DNA of 64,000 nt from Microbulbifer guangxiensis (GTDB lineage Bacteria; Pseudomonadota; Gammaproteobacteria; Pseudomonadales; Cellvibrionaceae): the NCBI RefSeq assembly GCF_021729075.1, contig NZ_JAJSAQ010000004.1:310001-374000 (forward strand), in the 5' to 3' direction. The first letter of the stretch is position 1; each line of letters starts with the position of its first letter. A program made the translations under genes and the position numbers. This document shows positions 27,166 through 37,643 of this stretch, piece by piece. The notes beneath the pieces were generated by a model. That model saw only the letters and a program-made list of their open reading frames with translations. It did no database searches and was not told the DNA's origin.

Positions 27166-27447
27166 TCAGGGGTTCGAGTCGGGCGCGGGCAGTTCGTGAT
27201 CCACATCGATCATGGCCCATATACCGCCCGCGTAGGCCGGGTTTTTGCGCAGCATATCGATGTCACCACCGGGCGGGGGGGACTCACCAGCCTCGTGCAG
27301 GTCCTCCAACCGCTGGAAAATGGTTTCGGCCATCTTTTGCAGGGTCGCATCGAGGGTCTCGGCGTGGCAGTGACAGTGGGGCAGGTCGGGCGCGATGGCA
27401 CCGAAGCCCGCATATTCGATGTTGTGGACCACAACCGGGTAACGCAT
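27166..27447 (-). CDS. HicB-like protein without a HicA partner
   Basis: This 93-residue protein begins like HicB antitoxins (MRYPVVVHNIEYAGFGAIAP, then DLPHCHCHAETLDATLQKMAETIFQRLE) and keeps the WAMIDVDHELP end of the partial RNase H fold. It stops there, lacking the C-terminal ribbon-helix-helix or HTH domain that HicB uses to bind DNA. No HicA-like mRNA interferase is found on either side. It is probably a solitary HicB-fold protein rather than a working antitoxin. The ATG at 27447 matches the family start; the longer frame is not supported. Confidence 0.75.
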   Translation of the reverse strand: MRYPVVVHNIEYAGFGAIAPDLPHCHCHAETLDATLQKMAETIFQRLEDLHEAGESPPPGGDIDMLRKNPAYAGGIWAMIDVDHELPAPDSNP

Positions 27448-27578
27448 TGGTATTACTCTTATTTCAATAACCCACCAAGCGTAGACGGTATTTAATTTTT
27501 CGTGGCCAGCGGACGGAGGGAATCGGCGCTTTTTGGAATGCCTTTGCTGAATAGGGAAAGGGGAGGGGAACAGAATTC

Positions 27579-27785
27579 TCAGCGAGGCATACGACCCAGT
27601 AATGCCCGCCGACAATAAATCATTTCCTTGTACGTCTGCAGCAGGGAGACATCCAGCTCACCGGAAGCACCCTGCATGTCATCCATCTGCCGTTGCAACC
27701 ACTGGATTTCCGACTCCAGTTGGCGGCGCATTTTGCGGGTCTCGCTCTCGCTGACATTCACATGGACGGTACGCGGATCGGTCAT
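27579..27785 (-). CDS. Small helical protein downstream of cysQ
   Basis: This is a 68-residue protein starting MTDPRTVHVNVSESETRKMRRQLESEIQWLQRQ and ending LQTYKEMIYCRRALLGRMPR. The composition suggests a short N-terminal strand and two amphipathic helices. A GAGG ribosome-binding site precedes the ATG at 27785. It lies 75 bases after cysQ on the same strand. Between them is a GC-rich hairpin (GCCGCCCC/GGGGCGGC, 27802-27823) without a T-run, which may modulate read-through. No family is recognised. Confidence 0.6.
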   Translation of the reverse strand: MTDPRTVHVNVSESETRKMRRQLESEIQWLQRQMDDMQGASGELDVSLLQTYKEMIYCRRALLGRMPR

Positions 27786-27860
27786 GGGCAACCTCAGGGG
27801 GGCCGCCCCATGGTCGGGGCGGCGAACACAGAACCTATCAAAAGGCTAGCCCAGAAACGG

Positions 27861-28718
27861 TTACTTTGTGAGCAATTCGCGCCAGTCGTAGCTGGTATCG
27901 CCAATGACGTAGAAGTAGGGGTTCAGCAGCGAGTCCTTGCGGTTGTAGCGCAGCAGCTCGAACTGCTCATCCACCACGGTGCCGCCGGCGGCCTCCACCA
28001 CGGCCTGCGCAGCGGCGGTGTCCCACTCGCAGGTGGGTGCCAGGCGCGGATACAGATCCGCCGCACCTTCGGCGACCAGGCACAGTTTCAGCGAGCTGCC
28101 CATGTTCTTGCACTCGACCGCCCCCAACGTCGATTCGATCCGCTCCACCAGCTGGTCGACAGCACCGGCGCCGTGGCTGCGACTCGCCACCACTTCCACC
28201 GGCTCACTGCTCTCGAGGCGCGGTGCCAGCGTCCGCACACGGATCGGGGTCTCGGTTCCGCCGTGGCGCTTGAACGCCACCGGCTCACCACTGCCGTTCA
28301 GGTCGCGGCAACCGGCGTAAGTGATATTCAGCACCGGCACATAGACCACCCCCAGTACCGGTTCTCCATTCTCCACCAGGGCCACGTTGACGGTGAACTC
28401 GCCAGTGCGCCGAATAAATTCCTTGGTGCCGTCGAGAGGGTCGACAATCCAGTAGCGCTGCCAGCGGCTGCGCTCCTCGAAGGGAGGCATCTCCTGCTCT
28501 TCGGACAGCACCGGCACACCCTCGATCAGCTCCGCCAGCGCTGGTGCCAGCACCCGGTGGGCGGCCAGGTCGGCAGCCGTTACCGGCGAATCGTCTGCCT
28601 TGGACTCTACTGCCAGTTCTTCACTGCTGTTGTAGACCTCGAGGATCGCCTCGCCGGCACGCTCACAGATCCCGATCACGCGCTCCAGCAGCGCCTTGCT
28701 GTCCAACCCCTGATTCAT
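27861..28718 (-). CDS. cysQ: 3'(2'),5'-bisphosphate nucleotidase CysQ
   Basis: This is a 285-residue member of the inositol-monophosphatase-like superfamily. It hydrolyses 3'-phosphoadenosine 5'-phosphate left over from sulfate assimilation. Metal-site motifs are LSEEQEMPP, WIVDPLDGTKEFIRRTGEFTVNVAL and CEWDTAAAQAVVEAAGG, all intact. It is encoded near cysK on the same strand (137 bases apart), so sulfur metabolism genes are grouped here. Confidence 0.95.
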   Translation of the reverse strand: MNQGLDSKALLERVIGICERAGEAILEVYNSSEELAVESKADDSPVTAADLAAHRVLAPALAELIEGVPVLSEEQEMPPFEERSRWQRYWIVDPLDGTKEFIRRTGEFTVNVALVENGEPVLGVVYVPVLNITYAGCRDLNGSGEPVAFKRHGGTETPIRVRTLAPRLESSEPVEVVASRSHGAGAVDQLVERIESTLGAVECKNMGSSLKLCLVAEGAADLYPRLAPTCEWDTAAAQAVVEAAGGTVVDEQFELLRYNRKDSLLNPYFYVIGDTSYDWRELLTK

Positions 28719-28855
28719 ACTACCTCGGCTCCCGGTCCGGCAGTTTCCGGACGCTGTTTATCGTTGTCGCTGCGCCACGGTTGTGGCACGGAAGCGGGGC
28801 ATTATACGCACCGAGCGGTGCTGTTCGCACGACACCGCATTGACGAGAGCAGCAC

Positions 28856-29773
28856 TCAGGCCGGAAACAGGTCCTCGATGGAGAGGTAACGCTCACCGGT
28901 GTCGTAGCTGAACACCAGTACGCGGGCACCCGGGGCGAATTTGGCCTCGCGCTGCTTGACTGCGGCGAGACTGGCGCCGGAGGAGATACCGACGAAAATT
29001 CCCTCCCTGCTGGCACACTGCCGGGCCATCTCAAAACTGTCTTCCTCGCTGACCTGAACAGTGCCGTCGAGCGTGTCAGTATTGAGGATGTCCGGGATAA
29101 ATCCGGCACCGATCCCCTGCAGGCGGTGCAGCCCCTTTTCGCCGCCGCTGATCACCGGCGACTTCTCCGGTTCGACCGCGTACGTCTTCAGCTGCGGGAA
29201 ATATTCCTTCAGCACTTCGCTGCAACCGGTGATATGGCCGCCGGTGCCAACGCCGGTAATCATGTAGTCGAGGCCCTCGGGGAAGTCCTCGAGAATTTCA
29301 CGGGCGGTCTGCTCCCGGTGCACTTTGACATTGGCGGGGTTGCGAAACTGTTGCGGCATCCAGCTGTTGTCGTGCTCCTTGAGCAGCTCTTCGGCCCGCT
29401 CGATGGCGCCGGGCATGCCGCGCTCCTTCGGAGTGAGCACCAGCTCCGCCCCCAGGGCCTTCATGATCTTGCGCCGCTCCACCGACATGGATTCGGGCAT
29501 GGTCAGGACCAGGCGGTAGCCGCGCACCGCGGCCACCATGGCCAGGCCGATGCCGGTGTTGCCTGAGGTGGGCTCGACGATCACACCGCCGGGCTTCAGC
29601 TCGCCGTTCTTCTCCGCCTCCTCGATCATCGACAGGGCGATACGGTCCTTGATGCTGCTGCCCGGGTTGAACCGTTCCACCTTCATCCACACCTCGATAT
29701 CCGGGCGAAACAGGTGGTTGATGCGGACATGTGGTGTGTTGCCGATGGTCTCGAGAATGCTGTCTGCCTTCAT
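28856..29773 (-). CDS. cysK: Cysteine synthase A
   Basis: This is a 305-residue PLP enzyme that makes cysteine from O-acetylserine and sulfide. The PLP Lys is Lys42 in [11 protein letters not shown], the substrate loop is PTSGNTG, the phosphate-binding loop [10 protein letters not shown], and the late ISSGAS motif is present. AAGGAG upstream fixes the ATG at 29773; the longer in-frame extension overlaps the divergent gene and is not used. It is divergent from the YhhN-family gene. The LFPA end and fold fit CysK; a CysM function would need testing. Confidence 0.93.
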   Translation of the reverse strand: MKADSILETIGNTPHVRINHLFRPDIEVWMKVERFNPGSSIKDRIALSMIEEAEKNGELKPGGVIVEPTSGNTGIGLAMVAAVRGYRLVLTMPESMSVERRKIMKALGAELVLTPKERGMPGAIERAEELLKEHDNSWMPQQFRNPANVKVHREQTAREILEDFPEGLDYMITGVGTGGHITGCSEVLKEYFPQLKTYAVEPEKSPVISGGEKGLHRLQGIGAGFIPDILNTDTLDGTVQVSEEDSFEMARQCASREGIFVGISSGASLAAVKQREAKFAPGARVLVFSYDTGERYLSIEDLFPA

Positions 29774-29947
29774 GGCCGTGTTCTCCTTGTCAGTTACGGC
29801 GGCTCGGTTGCGCGACTTGCTGTCTAATTGCCGGGGCTGCGTCATGGTCGGGGAGCGAAACTGGAACACGCAATTGCGCGCCCAGCGCCTTTCGCGAATA
29901 CTGCCCCACTCGAGCAGCACCAATACAAGAAAAACACGGACCACGCC

Positions 29948-30625
29948 ATGACTTCCAGCGCGATTTCCCCAGACTCCCGGCCCGGCTTTTTGCCCCGCAC
30001 CGCACTGCCCGCGGTTTTTGCCCTGCTGGCAGCACTCTACATCTACCTGGACGCTGCGGGGGTATCCGGCATCGGCATGGTGGTGCTCAAGGCGGCACCC
30101 ATCGCCGTGCTCGGGGCCTTGGCGACGCTGATCCTCAGGGGCAGGACCCGCACGCTCACTCTGGTCGCGCTCGGTTTCTCCGCCCTGGGCGATGTCTTGC
30201 TGGCACTCGAATTTCCGCTGCAGTTCGTGGCCGGGCTTGCCGCCTTCCTGGTGGCGCAGCTGGTGTATACCGCCAATTTCCTGCGCGGGGCCCAGTGGCG
30301 CAGCCAGCGCTTCGCCATGCGGGCCCTGCCTCTACTGCTGGCCGCCAGCCTGCTCGCCTCGCAGCTGCTGCCCGCGGCGGGCCAGCTGGCAGCAGCGGTG
30401 TCCTTTTACCTGCTGGCGATCACCGGCATGGCGCTCAGTGCGGCTGCCCACCGGGGCCGCTCGGGCCTGCTCTTCGCTGGTGCCATCATTTTCATGATTT
30501 CCGACACCCTGATCGCCGTGAACCGCTTCCTGCTGCCGCTGCCGATGGCCGGCACTGCCATCATGGTCACCTATTATGGTGCCCAGCTGGCGCTGCTGTA
30601 CGGAATAGGGCGCGCGCGGGCATAA
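29948..30625 (+). CDS. YhhN family membrane protein (lysoplasmalogenase-like)
   Basis: This is a 225-residue integral membrane protein with about eight hydrophobic helices and the family pattern: [14 protein letters not shown] in the second helix, [12 protein letters not shown], and the C-terminal [18 protein letters not shown] with conserved acidic residues. YhhN relatives include TMEM86 lysoplasmalogenases, which cleave the vinyl-ether bond of lysoplasmalogens; the bacterial role is less certain. The ATG at 29948 follows a weak ribosome-binding region. It precedes yrfG by 69 bases. Confidence 0.9.
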   Translation: MTSSAISPDSRPGFLPRTALPAVFALLAALYIYLDAAGVSGIGMVVLKAAPIAVLGALATLILRGRTRTLTLVALGFSALGDVLLALEFPLQFVAGLAAFLVAQLVYTANFLRGAQWRSQRFAMRALPLLLAASLLASQLLPAAGQLAAAVSFYLLAITGMALSAAAHRGRSGLLFAGAIIFMISDTLIAVNRFLLPLPMAGTAIMVTYYGAQLALLYGIGRARA

Positions 30626-30694
30626 TAGGCAACCGGCGATTTTTTGACCGCCGGCGCTGAACCGGGCGCCGGCACCTACGAGGTACAGACTTTC

Positions 30695-31357
30695 ATGCTG
30701 GACTGGCAAGGCGTTGATACGGTGCTGCTGGATATGGACGGCACCCTGCTCGACCTGCATTACGACAATCACTTCTGGTTCAACCACCTGCCCAGGCGCT
30801 ATGCCGAGACCCACGGCCTCACCCTGGCCCAGGCGGAAGCGGCGCTGATGGAGGAGATCGAAGGCCGTCGCGGCACCCTGGAATGGTACTGCCTGAACTT
30901 CTGGTCCCGGGAACTGAAGATGGATATCCCCGCCGTCCTACGGGAGATCGAGGACCGCATCGCCGTGCGCCCCCATGTGGAGGACTTCCTCAGCAACCTG
31001 CGCCAGATGGACAAGCGCGTACTGCTGGTGACCAACGCCCATCCGGACGGCCTGACCCACAAGCTGGAGCGCACCGGCATCGACCGCTGGATGGACGGTA
31101 TCGTGTCGTCCCACGATCTGGGCCACGCCAAGGAGAGTCCTGATTTCTGGCCGGTGCTGCGCGAGCACTCGGTATTCGAGCCGAACCGGACCCTGTTCGT
31201 GGACGACAACGAGCAGGTACTGGCTGCCGCCCGTGACTACGGCATCGCCCACCTGCTGTGCATCCGCCAACCGGACAGCCGCGGCCCGCTGCGGGACATC
31301 ACCGACTTCCCGGCGATCCTGCATTTCAACGAAATCATCGAAATCGCACCCAAGTGA
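30695..31357 (+). CDS. yrfG: HAD-family GMP/IMP nucleotidase
   Basis: This is a 220-residue haloacid dehalogenase-like phosphatase with motif I LLDMDGTLLDLHYDNHFWF, motif II LLVTNAH, a Lys in GHAKESPDFW, and motif IV LFVDDNEQVLAAAR. The aromatic cap start HFWFNHLPRRYA matches YrfG, which dephosphorylates GMP and IMP in Escherichia coli. The gene order yrfG-hslR-hslO-pckA supports the assignment. The ATG at 30695 is preceded by GAGG. Confidence 0.92.
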   Translation: MLDWQGVDTVLLDMDGTLLDLHYDNHFWFNHLPRRYAETHGLTLAQAEAALMEEIEGRRGTLEWYCLNFWSRELKMDIPAVLREIEDRIAVRPHVEDFLSNLRQMDKRVLLVTNAHPDGLTHKLERTGIDRWMDGIVSSHDLGHAKESPDFWPVLREHSVFEPNRTLFVDDNEQVLAAARDYGIAHLLCIRQPDSRGPLRDITDFPAILHFNEIIEIAPK

Positions 31358-31380
31358 ACTGCGGTTCATTCGCAGGCACA

Positions 31381-31485
31381 GGCATGGTCGGGGCGGGCTT
31401 TCGGGACTGTATGAGGCAGGATGCCGATTACAAGCGTACAGGGAAGTATTCACAGCGTGCCCCGAAAGCCCGCCTCGACCGTGCC
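31381..31485. repeat. 25-bp inverted repeat between yrfG and hslR
   Basis: Arms at 31381-31405 and 31461-31485 (GGCATGGTCGGGG..CTTTCGGG and its complement) pair over 25 bp with two mismatches and enclose a 55-base loop. The element fills most of the 150-base gap. It resembles in size the palindrome in the his operon, though the sequence differs. Confidence 0.8.
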
Positions 31486-31509
31486 GCTCACGAACACTGA
31501 AATACCTCC

Positions 31510-31887
31510 ATGGAAAAAGTCCGCATCGACAAATGGCTCTGGGCCGCCCGTTTCTTCAAGACCCGCAGTCTTGCCAAGCAGGCCATCGAGGGCGGCAAGG
31601 TGCACGCCGATGGACAGCGGGTGAAGGCCAGTAAGGAAATCACTACCGGCACGACTCTGGTGATCCGCAAGGGGTGGGACCAGCTGGAAGTGGAAGTGCT
31701 GGCCCTGTCTGACCAGCGACGCGGTGCCGACATTGCCCAGACCCTCTACCGGGAAACCGAAGCCAGCGTAGCCAAACGCGAGCAGGCCCGGGCCGAGCGC
31801 AAGGCCAGCAATGCGGGCATCCACAGCGAGCGGCCCAACAAGAAACAGCGCCGCCAGATCCACCGCTTCCTGCGCGAACAGGACTAG
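31510..31887 (+). CDS. hslR: Heat shock protein 15 (Hsp15)
   Basis: This is a 125-residue ribosome-associated RNA-binding protein. The N-terminal S4 domain reads VRIDKWLWAARFFKTRSLAK and GGKVHADGQRVKAS. The C-terminal basic tail ends SERPNKKQRRQIHRFLREQD. Hsp15 recycles 50S subunits carrying a nascent chain. The location between yrfG and hslO is conserved, and length and domains are normal. Confidence 0.96.
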   Translation: MEKVRIDKWLWAARFFKTRSLAKQAIEGGKVHADGQRVKASKEITTGTTLVIRKGWDQLEVEVLALSDQRRGADIAQTLYRETEASVAKREQARAERKASNAGIHSERPNKKQRRQIHRFLREQD

Positions 31888-31977
31888 GGCGGTGCTCCAT
31901 TGCCGCGCCCGCAGCGTAGCAATCCACGGCAACTGCTAAACTGCCAGCCATAAAGATAAACGACAGCGATCTGCGCC

Positions 31978-33480
<1,503 letters not shown>

Positions 33481-33527
33481 CCGTCCATCTACCGGGACGG
33501 CCCGCAGGGAAGTGAAGGGAGGGGACA

Positions 33528-33962
33528 ATGTTCAGACGTGGATTACTGGTCCTGTCGCTCATTCTGGCCGGCACCACGGCCAGCGCCGACGAGCTCTACC
33601 GCTGGGTCGATGAGCACGGCCAGGTGCACTTCGGTGACCGGCCACCGGCCTCTGCCAGCGCCGAGGATGTGGGTGAGGCCCTCACCCCCATCAACAGTGC
33701 CGATCCCACCAGAGCGACCACCAGCGTACGCCAGCAGCCGGTCGACCTCGAGCGCCAGTACCAGCAGCAACAGAGACAGCAGCTAAAGCGGCAACAGGCA
33801 CAGCGCGCCGAAGCGTGCCGCCGCGCCCAGCGGGACCTGAGTATCCTGCGCGGCCCGGTGATCCTTGTGGATGAGAGTGGCCAGCAGGTGCGTCTCAGCG
33901 AGCGCGAGCGCCAGCAAAAAGCCGCGGCACTGGAGCAGCAGATCCGCCAGCTGTGTGGCTGA
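33528..33962 (+). CDS. DUF4124 domain protein
   Basis: This is a 144-residue exported protein. A signal peptide (GLLVLSLILAGTTASA) is followed directly by the DUF4124 motif DELYRWVDEHGQVHFGDRPP, then a Gln/Arg-rich coiled coil (about 70-95) and a C-terminal segment with two cysteines (EACRRAQRD and QLCG). DUF4124 proteins are abundant in gammaproteobacteria and have no firm function. The start has GGAGGGGAC upstream. It follows the protease by 47 bases, probably as an operon. Confidence 0.9.
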   Translation: MFRRGLLVLSLILAGTTASADELYRWVDEHGQVHFGDRPPASASAEDVGEALTPINSADPTRATTSVRQQPVDLERQYQQQQRQQLKRQQAQRAEACRRAQRDLSILRGPVILVDESGQQVRLSERERQQKAAALEQQIRQLCG

Positions 33963-34068
33963 ACCGGTACCCGCCGCCACGGCTACCATTTAAAGACCCG
34001 GCCCTCTAAAATCGCCGCCCCCGACGGCGATGCCCGTCCGCCCCAAGAATTGCCGAGGCCACGAGTCC

Positions 34069-34947
34069 ATGTCCGATCAGCTGGAACGCTTCATACTTTC
34101 CCAACACGATATCCGCGGTCAGGTGGTCACCCTCACCGACGCTTACCGGGCGGTACTGGAGAACAACCAGTTGCCGATGCCGGTGCAGAGACTGCTCGGT
34201 GAGTTTCTCGCCGCCGCCTGCCTGCTATCCACCACGCTGAAATTCGAGGGGTTGCTGGCCCTGCAGGCCCGCGGCGAGGGCGATGTACCGCTGATCATGG
34301 CGGAGTGCACCCACCACAGCGACCTGCGCGGTATCGCGCATCTGGCGGAAGGCGCCGAGATCGCCGAGGATGCCTCCCTGCAGCAGCTGATCGGTGGCCG
34401 CGGGGTACTGGCCATCACTGTCGAACCGGCTCAGGGGGAGCGCTACCAGGGCATTGTGCCCCTGGAGCGGGAAACCCTGGCCGAGTGCCTGGAGGACTAT
34501 TTCACCCAGTCCGAACAGCTGGCGACCCGGTTCTGGATCGAATCCAGTCCCAGCACTGTCGGCGGCATCATGCTGCAGGTGCTGCCCGGCAACAATGCGG
34601 CCACCGCAGCGGAAAACGCCGATGCCTGGGAGATGGCCCAGCACCTGGCCGAAACAGTGACCGCCGATGAGCTGCACGACCTGCCCCACGACCAGCTGCT
34701 GCATCGCCTGTTCCATCAGCTCAACCCCGAGGCGCTGGGCACGGCCAATATCCGCTTCAAGTGCAGCTGCTCCCGCGAGCGCAGCGCGCAGGCCCTGATC
34801 GCCATGGGCCCGGAGGAGGTTTACCAGCTGCTGGAGGAGCAGGGAGGAGAAATCCAGGCTGACTGCCAGTTCTGCAACACCCAGTACCGCTTCGACCGGG
34901 AGCAGATCGAGACCCTGTTCAACGCCCCTCCCCACACCCTGCACTAG
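34069..34947 (+). CDS. hslO: Redox-regulated chaperone Hsp33
   Basis: This is a 292-residue chaperone activated by oxidation. The zinc-binding switch is CSC (Cys232, Cys234) plus CQFC (Cys266, Cys269), all four present. N-terminal LTDAYRAVLENNQLPMPVQ and RGIAHL segments are typical. On oxidation zinc is lost and the protein holds unfolded proteins. The ATG at 34069 matches the family; upstream in-frame codons are not supported. Neighbours hslR and pckA confirm the locus. Confidence 0.97.
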   Translation: MSDQLERFILSQHDIRGQVVTLTDAYRAVLENNQLPMPVQRLLGEFLAAACLLSTTLKFEGLLALQARGEGDVPLIMAECTHHSDLRGIAHLAEGAEIAEDASLQQLIGGRGVLAITVEPAQGERYQGIVPLERETLAECLEDYFTQSEQLATRFWIESSPSTVGGIMLQVLPGNNAATAAENADAWEMAQHLAETVTADELHDLPHDQLLHRLFHQLNPEALGTANIRFKCSCSRERSAQALIAMGPEEVYQLLEEQGGEIQADCQFCNTQYRFDREQIETLFNAPPHTLH

Positions 34948-34971
34948 GGGGGCCTCCGGCTCCCGCAGAGC

Positions 34972-35001
34972 CCCGATGCCCGGCCCCGACCGGGCATCGG
35001 G
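34972..35001 (+). terminator. Perfect 12-bp hairpin after hslO
   Basis: CCCGATGCCCGG pairs with CCGGGCATCGGG around a 6-base loop, 24 bases after the hslO stop. There is no T-run, so it may act as a weak or factor-assisted terminator. Confidence 0.5.
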
Positions 35002-35048
35002 CCGTTCGCCGACGGTCGCCGATTTTGGCACCAAAATTCATTAAATCT

Positions 35049-35065
35049 ATGTAGTAAAACTACAT
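35049..35065. promoter_or_regulatory. HexR-type box upstream of pckA
   Basis: ATGTAGT-AAA-ACTACAT is a perfect palindrome 189 bases before the pckA start. It fits the TGTARTnnnAYTACA form reported for HexR, a regulator of central carbon metabolism whose regulon in Shewanella includes gluconeogenic genes. The surrounding region is AT-rich and suits a promoter. No hexR gene is in the window. Confidence 0.65.
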
Positions 35066-35253
35066 TATCGCCAAAGCTGATAGTCTGACACTAAATTTCA
35101 CAAGACAACGCTGTCATTGAGCAAAAAATAGCCTTTCTGAGTATCCCGTCAAATTGAAGTTTGCCATAATTCTGCCCCCCGATTTTCCCGGCAACGCCTC
35201 CCGTTAGCGTTGCCCTACTATTTCAGTCCTATAACTTCACGGGTAATCGACGA

Positions 35254-36801
35254 ATGGCACAGATGGACGACACGGCACAGGCTCTGAAGAACCTGGCGTC
35301 GGCGAAACTGATTGAAGAGGCGATCCGCCGCGGCGAAGGCAAGCTCTCCGAGACCGGCGCACTGGTCACCGAGACCGGTGCCCGCACCGGCCGCTCCCCG
35401 GCAGACCGCTTCGTGGTGGAAGAGCCCTCCACCAGCGACAGCATCGAATGGGGCAACGTCAACCGCCCCTTCCCGCAGGATAAGTTCGATGCCCTCTGGA
35501 GCCGAGTCGAAGAGTTCGTATCTTCCTCCGATACCTTCTCGCAGCAGCTACACGTCGGCCAGCACGAGGACTATTACCTGCCGGTAGTGGTCACGGCGCA
35601 GACCGCATGGCACACCCTCTTTGCCCGCAACATGTTCATCCGCCCGGACAAGTACAACCCCAAGGGCAAGGAAGAGTGGCGCATCCTGCATGCCCCGGCT
35701 TTCGTCTGCGAACCCGAGCGTGACGGCACCAATTCGGAAGGTGTAGTGATCATCAACTTTGCCCAGCGCAAAGTGCTGCTGGCTGGCATGCGCTACGCGG
35801 GCGAGATGAAGAAGGCCATGTTCTCCGTGCAGAACTTCCTGCTGCCGGAAAAGGACGTGATGCCGATGCACTGTGCTGCCAACGTGGGCAAGGATGGCGA
35901 CGTGTGCCTGTTCTTCGGCCTGTCCGGCACCGGCAAGACCACCCTGTCCGCCGACCCGGACCGCTACCTGATCGGTGACGACGAGCACGGCTGGGCCAAG
36001 GGCGGCGTCTTCAACATCGAGGGCGGCTGTTACGCCAAGACCATCAACCTGAGCAAGGAAAACGAGCCGGTCATCTGGGATGCCATTCGTTTCGGCGCCA
36101 TCGTTGAAAACGTGGTCACCGACGAGGCCGGCGTACCCGACTATCACGATACCAGCCTGACCGAAAACGGTCGCTGCTCCTACCCGCTGGAGCACGTGGT
36201 AATGCGCCAGCCGGGCAACCAGGCCGGCGAGCCGAAGAACGTGATCTTCCTGACCTGCGACGTTTCCGGCGTACTGCCGCCGGTGTCCATCCTGTCCAAG
36301 GAAGCCGCCGCTTATCACTTCCTGTCCGGCTACACCGCGCGCGTCGGCTCTACCGAGCTGGGTGCGGAGGCGGGCATCCACCCGACTTTCTCCACCTGCT
36401 TCGGCGCTCCGTTCATGCCGCGCGCACCGCGCGAGTATGCGGACCTGCTGATGAAGCGCATCGAGGACTTCGGTTCAAAAGTCTACCTGGTCAACACCGG
36501 CTGGACCGGTGGCTCCGGGGACAAAGGCAAGCGTTTCCCGATCCCGGTCACCCGCGCAGTGATCGCCGCAATCCAGAGCGGCGCCCTGGAGGGTGTTGAA
36601 ACCGAGCACCTGGAGGCCCTGAACCTGGATATTCCGATGGATGTCCCGGGTGTCGACAAAGCCTACCTGAACCCGCGCGAAGCCTGGTCTGACAAGGCTG
36701 CCTATGACGAGCAGGCCAAGAAACTGGCCCAGCTGTTCGCCGAGAACATCGACAAGTTCCAGGTCAGCGACGACGTGAAGGCCGCCGGCCCCCGCGCCTG
36801 A
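35254..36801 (+). CDS. pckA: Phosphoenolpyruvate carboxykinase (ATP)
   Basis: This 515-residue enzyme converts oxaloacetate and ATP to phosphoenolpyruvate, the entry step of gluconeogenesis. Its P-loop [17 protein letters not shown] is near residue 230, with LIGDDEHGW and [11 protein letters not shown] metal/substrate motifs following. The Arg-binding [13 protein letters not shown] is near residue 45, and INTGWTGG..GKRFPI is late in the chain. Length is as expected. A HexR-type palindrome lies upstream and a strong terminator downstream, so it is a single-gene unit. Confidence 0.97.
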   Translation: MAQMDDTAQALKNLASAKLIEEAIRRGEGKLSETGALVTETGARTGRSPADRFVVEEPSTSDSIEWGNVNRPFPQDKFDALWSRVEEFVSSSDTFSQQLHVGQHEDYYLPVVVTAQTAWHTLFARNMFIRPDKYNPKGKEEWRILHAPAFVCEPERDGTNSEGVVIINFAQRKVLLAGMRYAGEMKKAMFSVQNFLLPEKDVMPMHCAANVGKDGDVCLFFGLSGTGKTTLSADPDRYLIGDDEHGWAKGGVFNIEGGCYAKTINLSKENEPVIWDAIRFGAIVENVVTDEAGVPDYHDTSLTENGRCSYPLEHVVMRQPGNQAGEPKNVIFLTCDVSGVLPPVSILSKEAAAYHFLSGYTARVGSTELGAEAGIHPTFSTCFGAPFMPRAPREYADLLMKRIEDFGSKVYLVNTGWTGGSGDKGKRFPIPVTRAVIAAIQSGALEGVETEHLEALNLDIPMDVPGVDKAYLNPREAWSDKAAYDEQAKKLAQLFAENIDKFQVSDDVKAAGPRA

Positions 36802-36824
36802 CCCTGTCCGGTCTGACGGCCTGA

Positions 36825-36859
36825 AAGACCCCCGCAGAGCAATCTGCGGGGGTCTTTTC
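36825..36859 (+). terminator. Rho-independent terminator of pckA
   Basis: AAGACCCCCGCAG pairs with CTGCGGGGGTCTT around AGCAAT, followed by TTCG. The stem is a perfect 13 bp, 24 bases after the pckA stop. Confidence 0.9.
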
Positions 36860-36933
36860 GTTTGCGGCTATAGTGAATGAAGAGGCGCCGTGCGCCAGCG
36901 CGGCGAGGTTGTACTCAAACGCCATCGGTTCAC

Positions 36934-37617
36934 ATGTCCGCAACAGACCAAGTCACCCTAATCGGTCGCCAGGTCCACCAGCAGTGGCGGGCGGAGCGCG
37001 TCAACTGGCTGGTACTCACCGGCATTGTGCTGCTGTTGCTGGTGATCATCGCCACACTCTGGGGCCTGCTGTACCTCCAGTCTGTGGAGCGGCCCTATGT
37101 GGAAATCCGCGGCTACCGGTTCGCGGATGAGGAAACCTTCCAGCAGTTCCTGCGCGAGGGCGACAACCGCGCCCGCTTCGCAGAATTCACCACCTTCCTG
37201 CGCGAGGCGGATGTGGACACCGCCCTGATCCCACCCCGGGACCTGCTGCGCCAGGGTTCCGACTGGCTGCGTATCCGCGAGCCGGCGTTTGCCCTGCCGC
37301 CGCGCCGGGACTGGCCCAATATCGTCGCCACCCTGCAGCTGGTGCGCGATGAAGTGGTGCCCTATACCGGCCCGGTGGTCGTGGTATCTGCCTACCGGAG
37401 CGCTCGCTACAACCGCAAGGTGGGCGGCTCGGCCAGCAGCCATCACCGGGATTTCTGCAGCGTTGACCTGGTACCCCGATCCAACATCAGTCGCCGTGAA
37501 TTGACCGAGGAACTGAAGGCCATGCATGTGCGGGTCGGCCCGCAGAGCCGGGCCGGACTCGGTATCTACGACGGGGTCCGCTTTCATATCGACACCTGTG
37601 GCTATCGCCACTGGTGA
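36934..37617 (+). CDS. Membrane-anchored M15-like peptidase, first tandem copy
   Basis: This is a 227-residue protein with one N-terminal membrane helix (about 25-50, WLVLTGIVLLLLVIIATLWGLLYL) and a periplasmic domain related to D-Ala-D-Ala carboxypeptidases of the M15/VanY type. The zinc motif HxxFCxxDxVP in SSHHRDFCSVDLVP keeps the spacing of the M15 HxxGxAxD motif, and the C-terminal RFHIDTCGYRHW supplies the third His. VSAYRS lies before it. The gene is followed 26 bases later by a paralogue with the same signature. The substrate, presumably peptidoglycan, is inferred. I chose the ATG at 36934; an upstream in-frame codon adds no signal. Confidence 0.8.
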   Translation: MSATDQVTLIGRQVHQQWRAERVNWLVLTGIVLLLLVIIATLWGLLYLQSVERPYVEIRGYRFADEETFQQFLREGDNRARFAEFTTFLREADVDTALIPPRDLLRQGSDWLRIREPAFALPPRRDWPNIVATLQLVRDEVVPYTGPVVVVSAYRSARYNRKVGGSASSHHRDFCSVDLVPRSNISRRELTEELKAMHVRVGPQSRAGLGIYDGVRFHIDTCGYRHW

Positions 37618-37643
37618 GTCCTCTACCAGGAGCCTGATCGACC

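Noticed and set aside
27693..28889. A 398-codon plus-strand frame opposite cysQ
   Set aside because: Antisense shadow; cysQ has all catalytic motifs.
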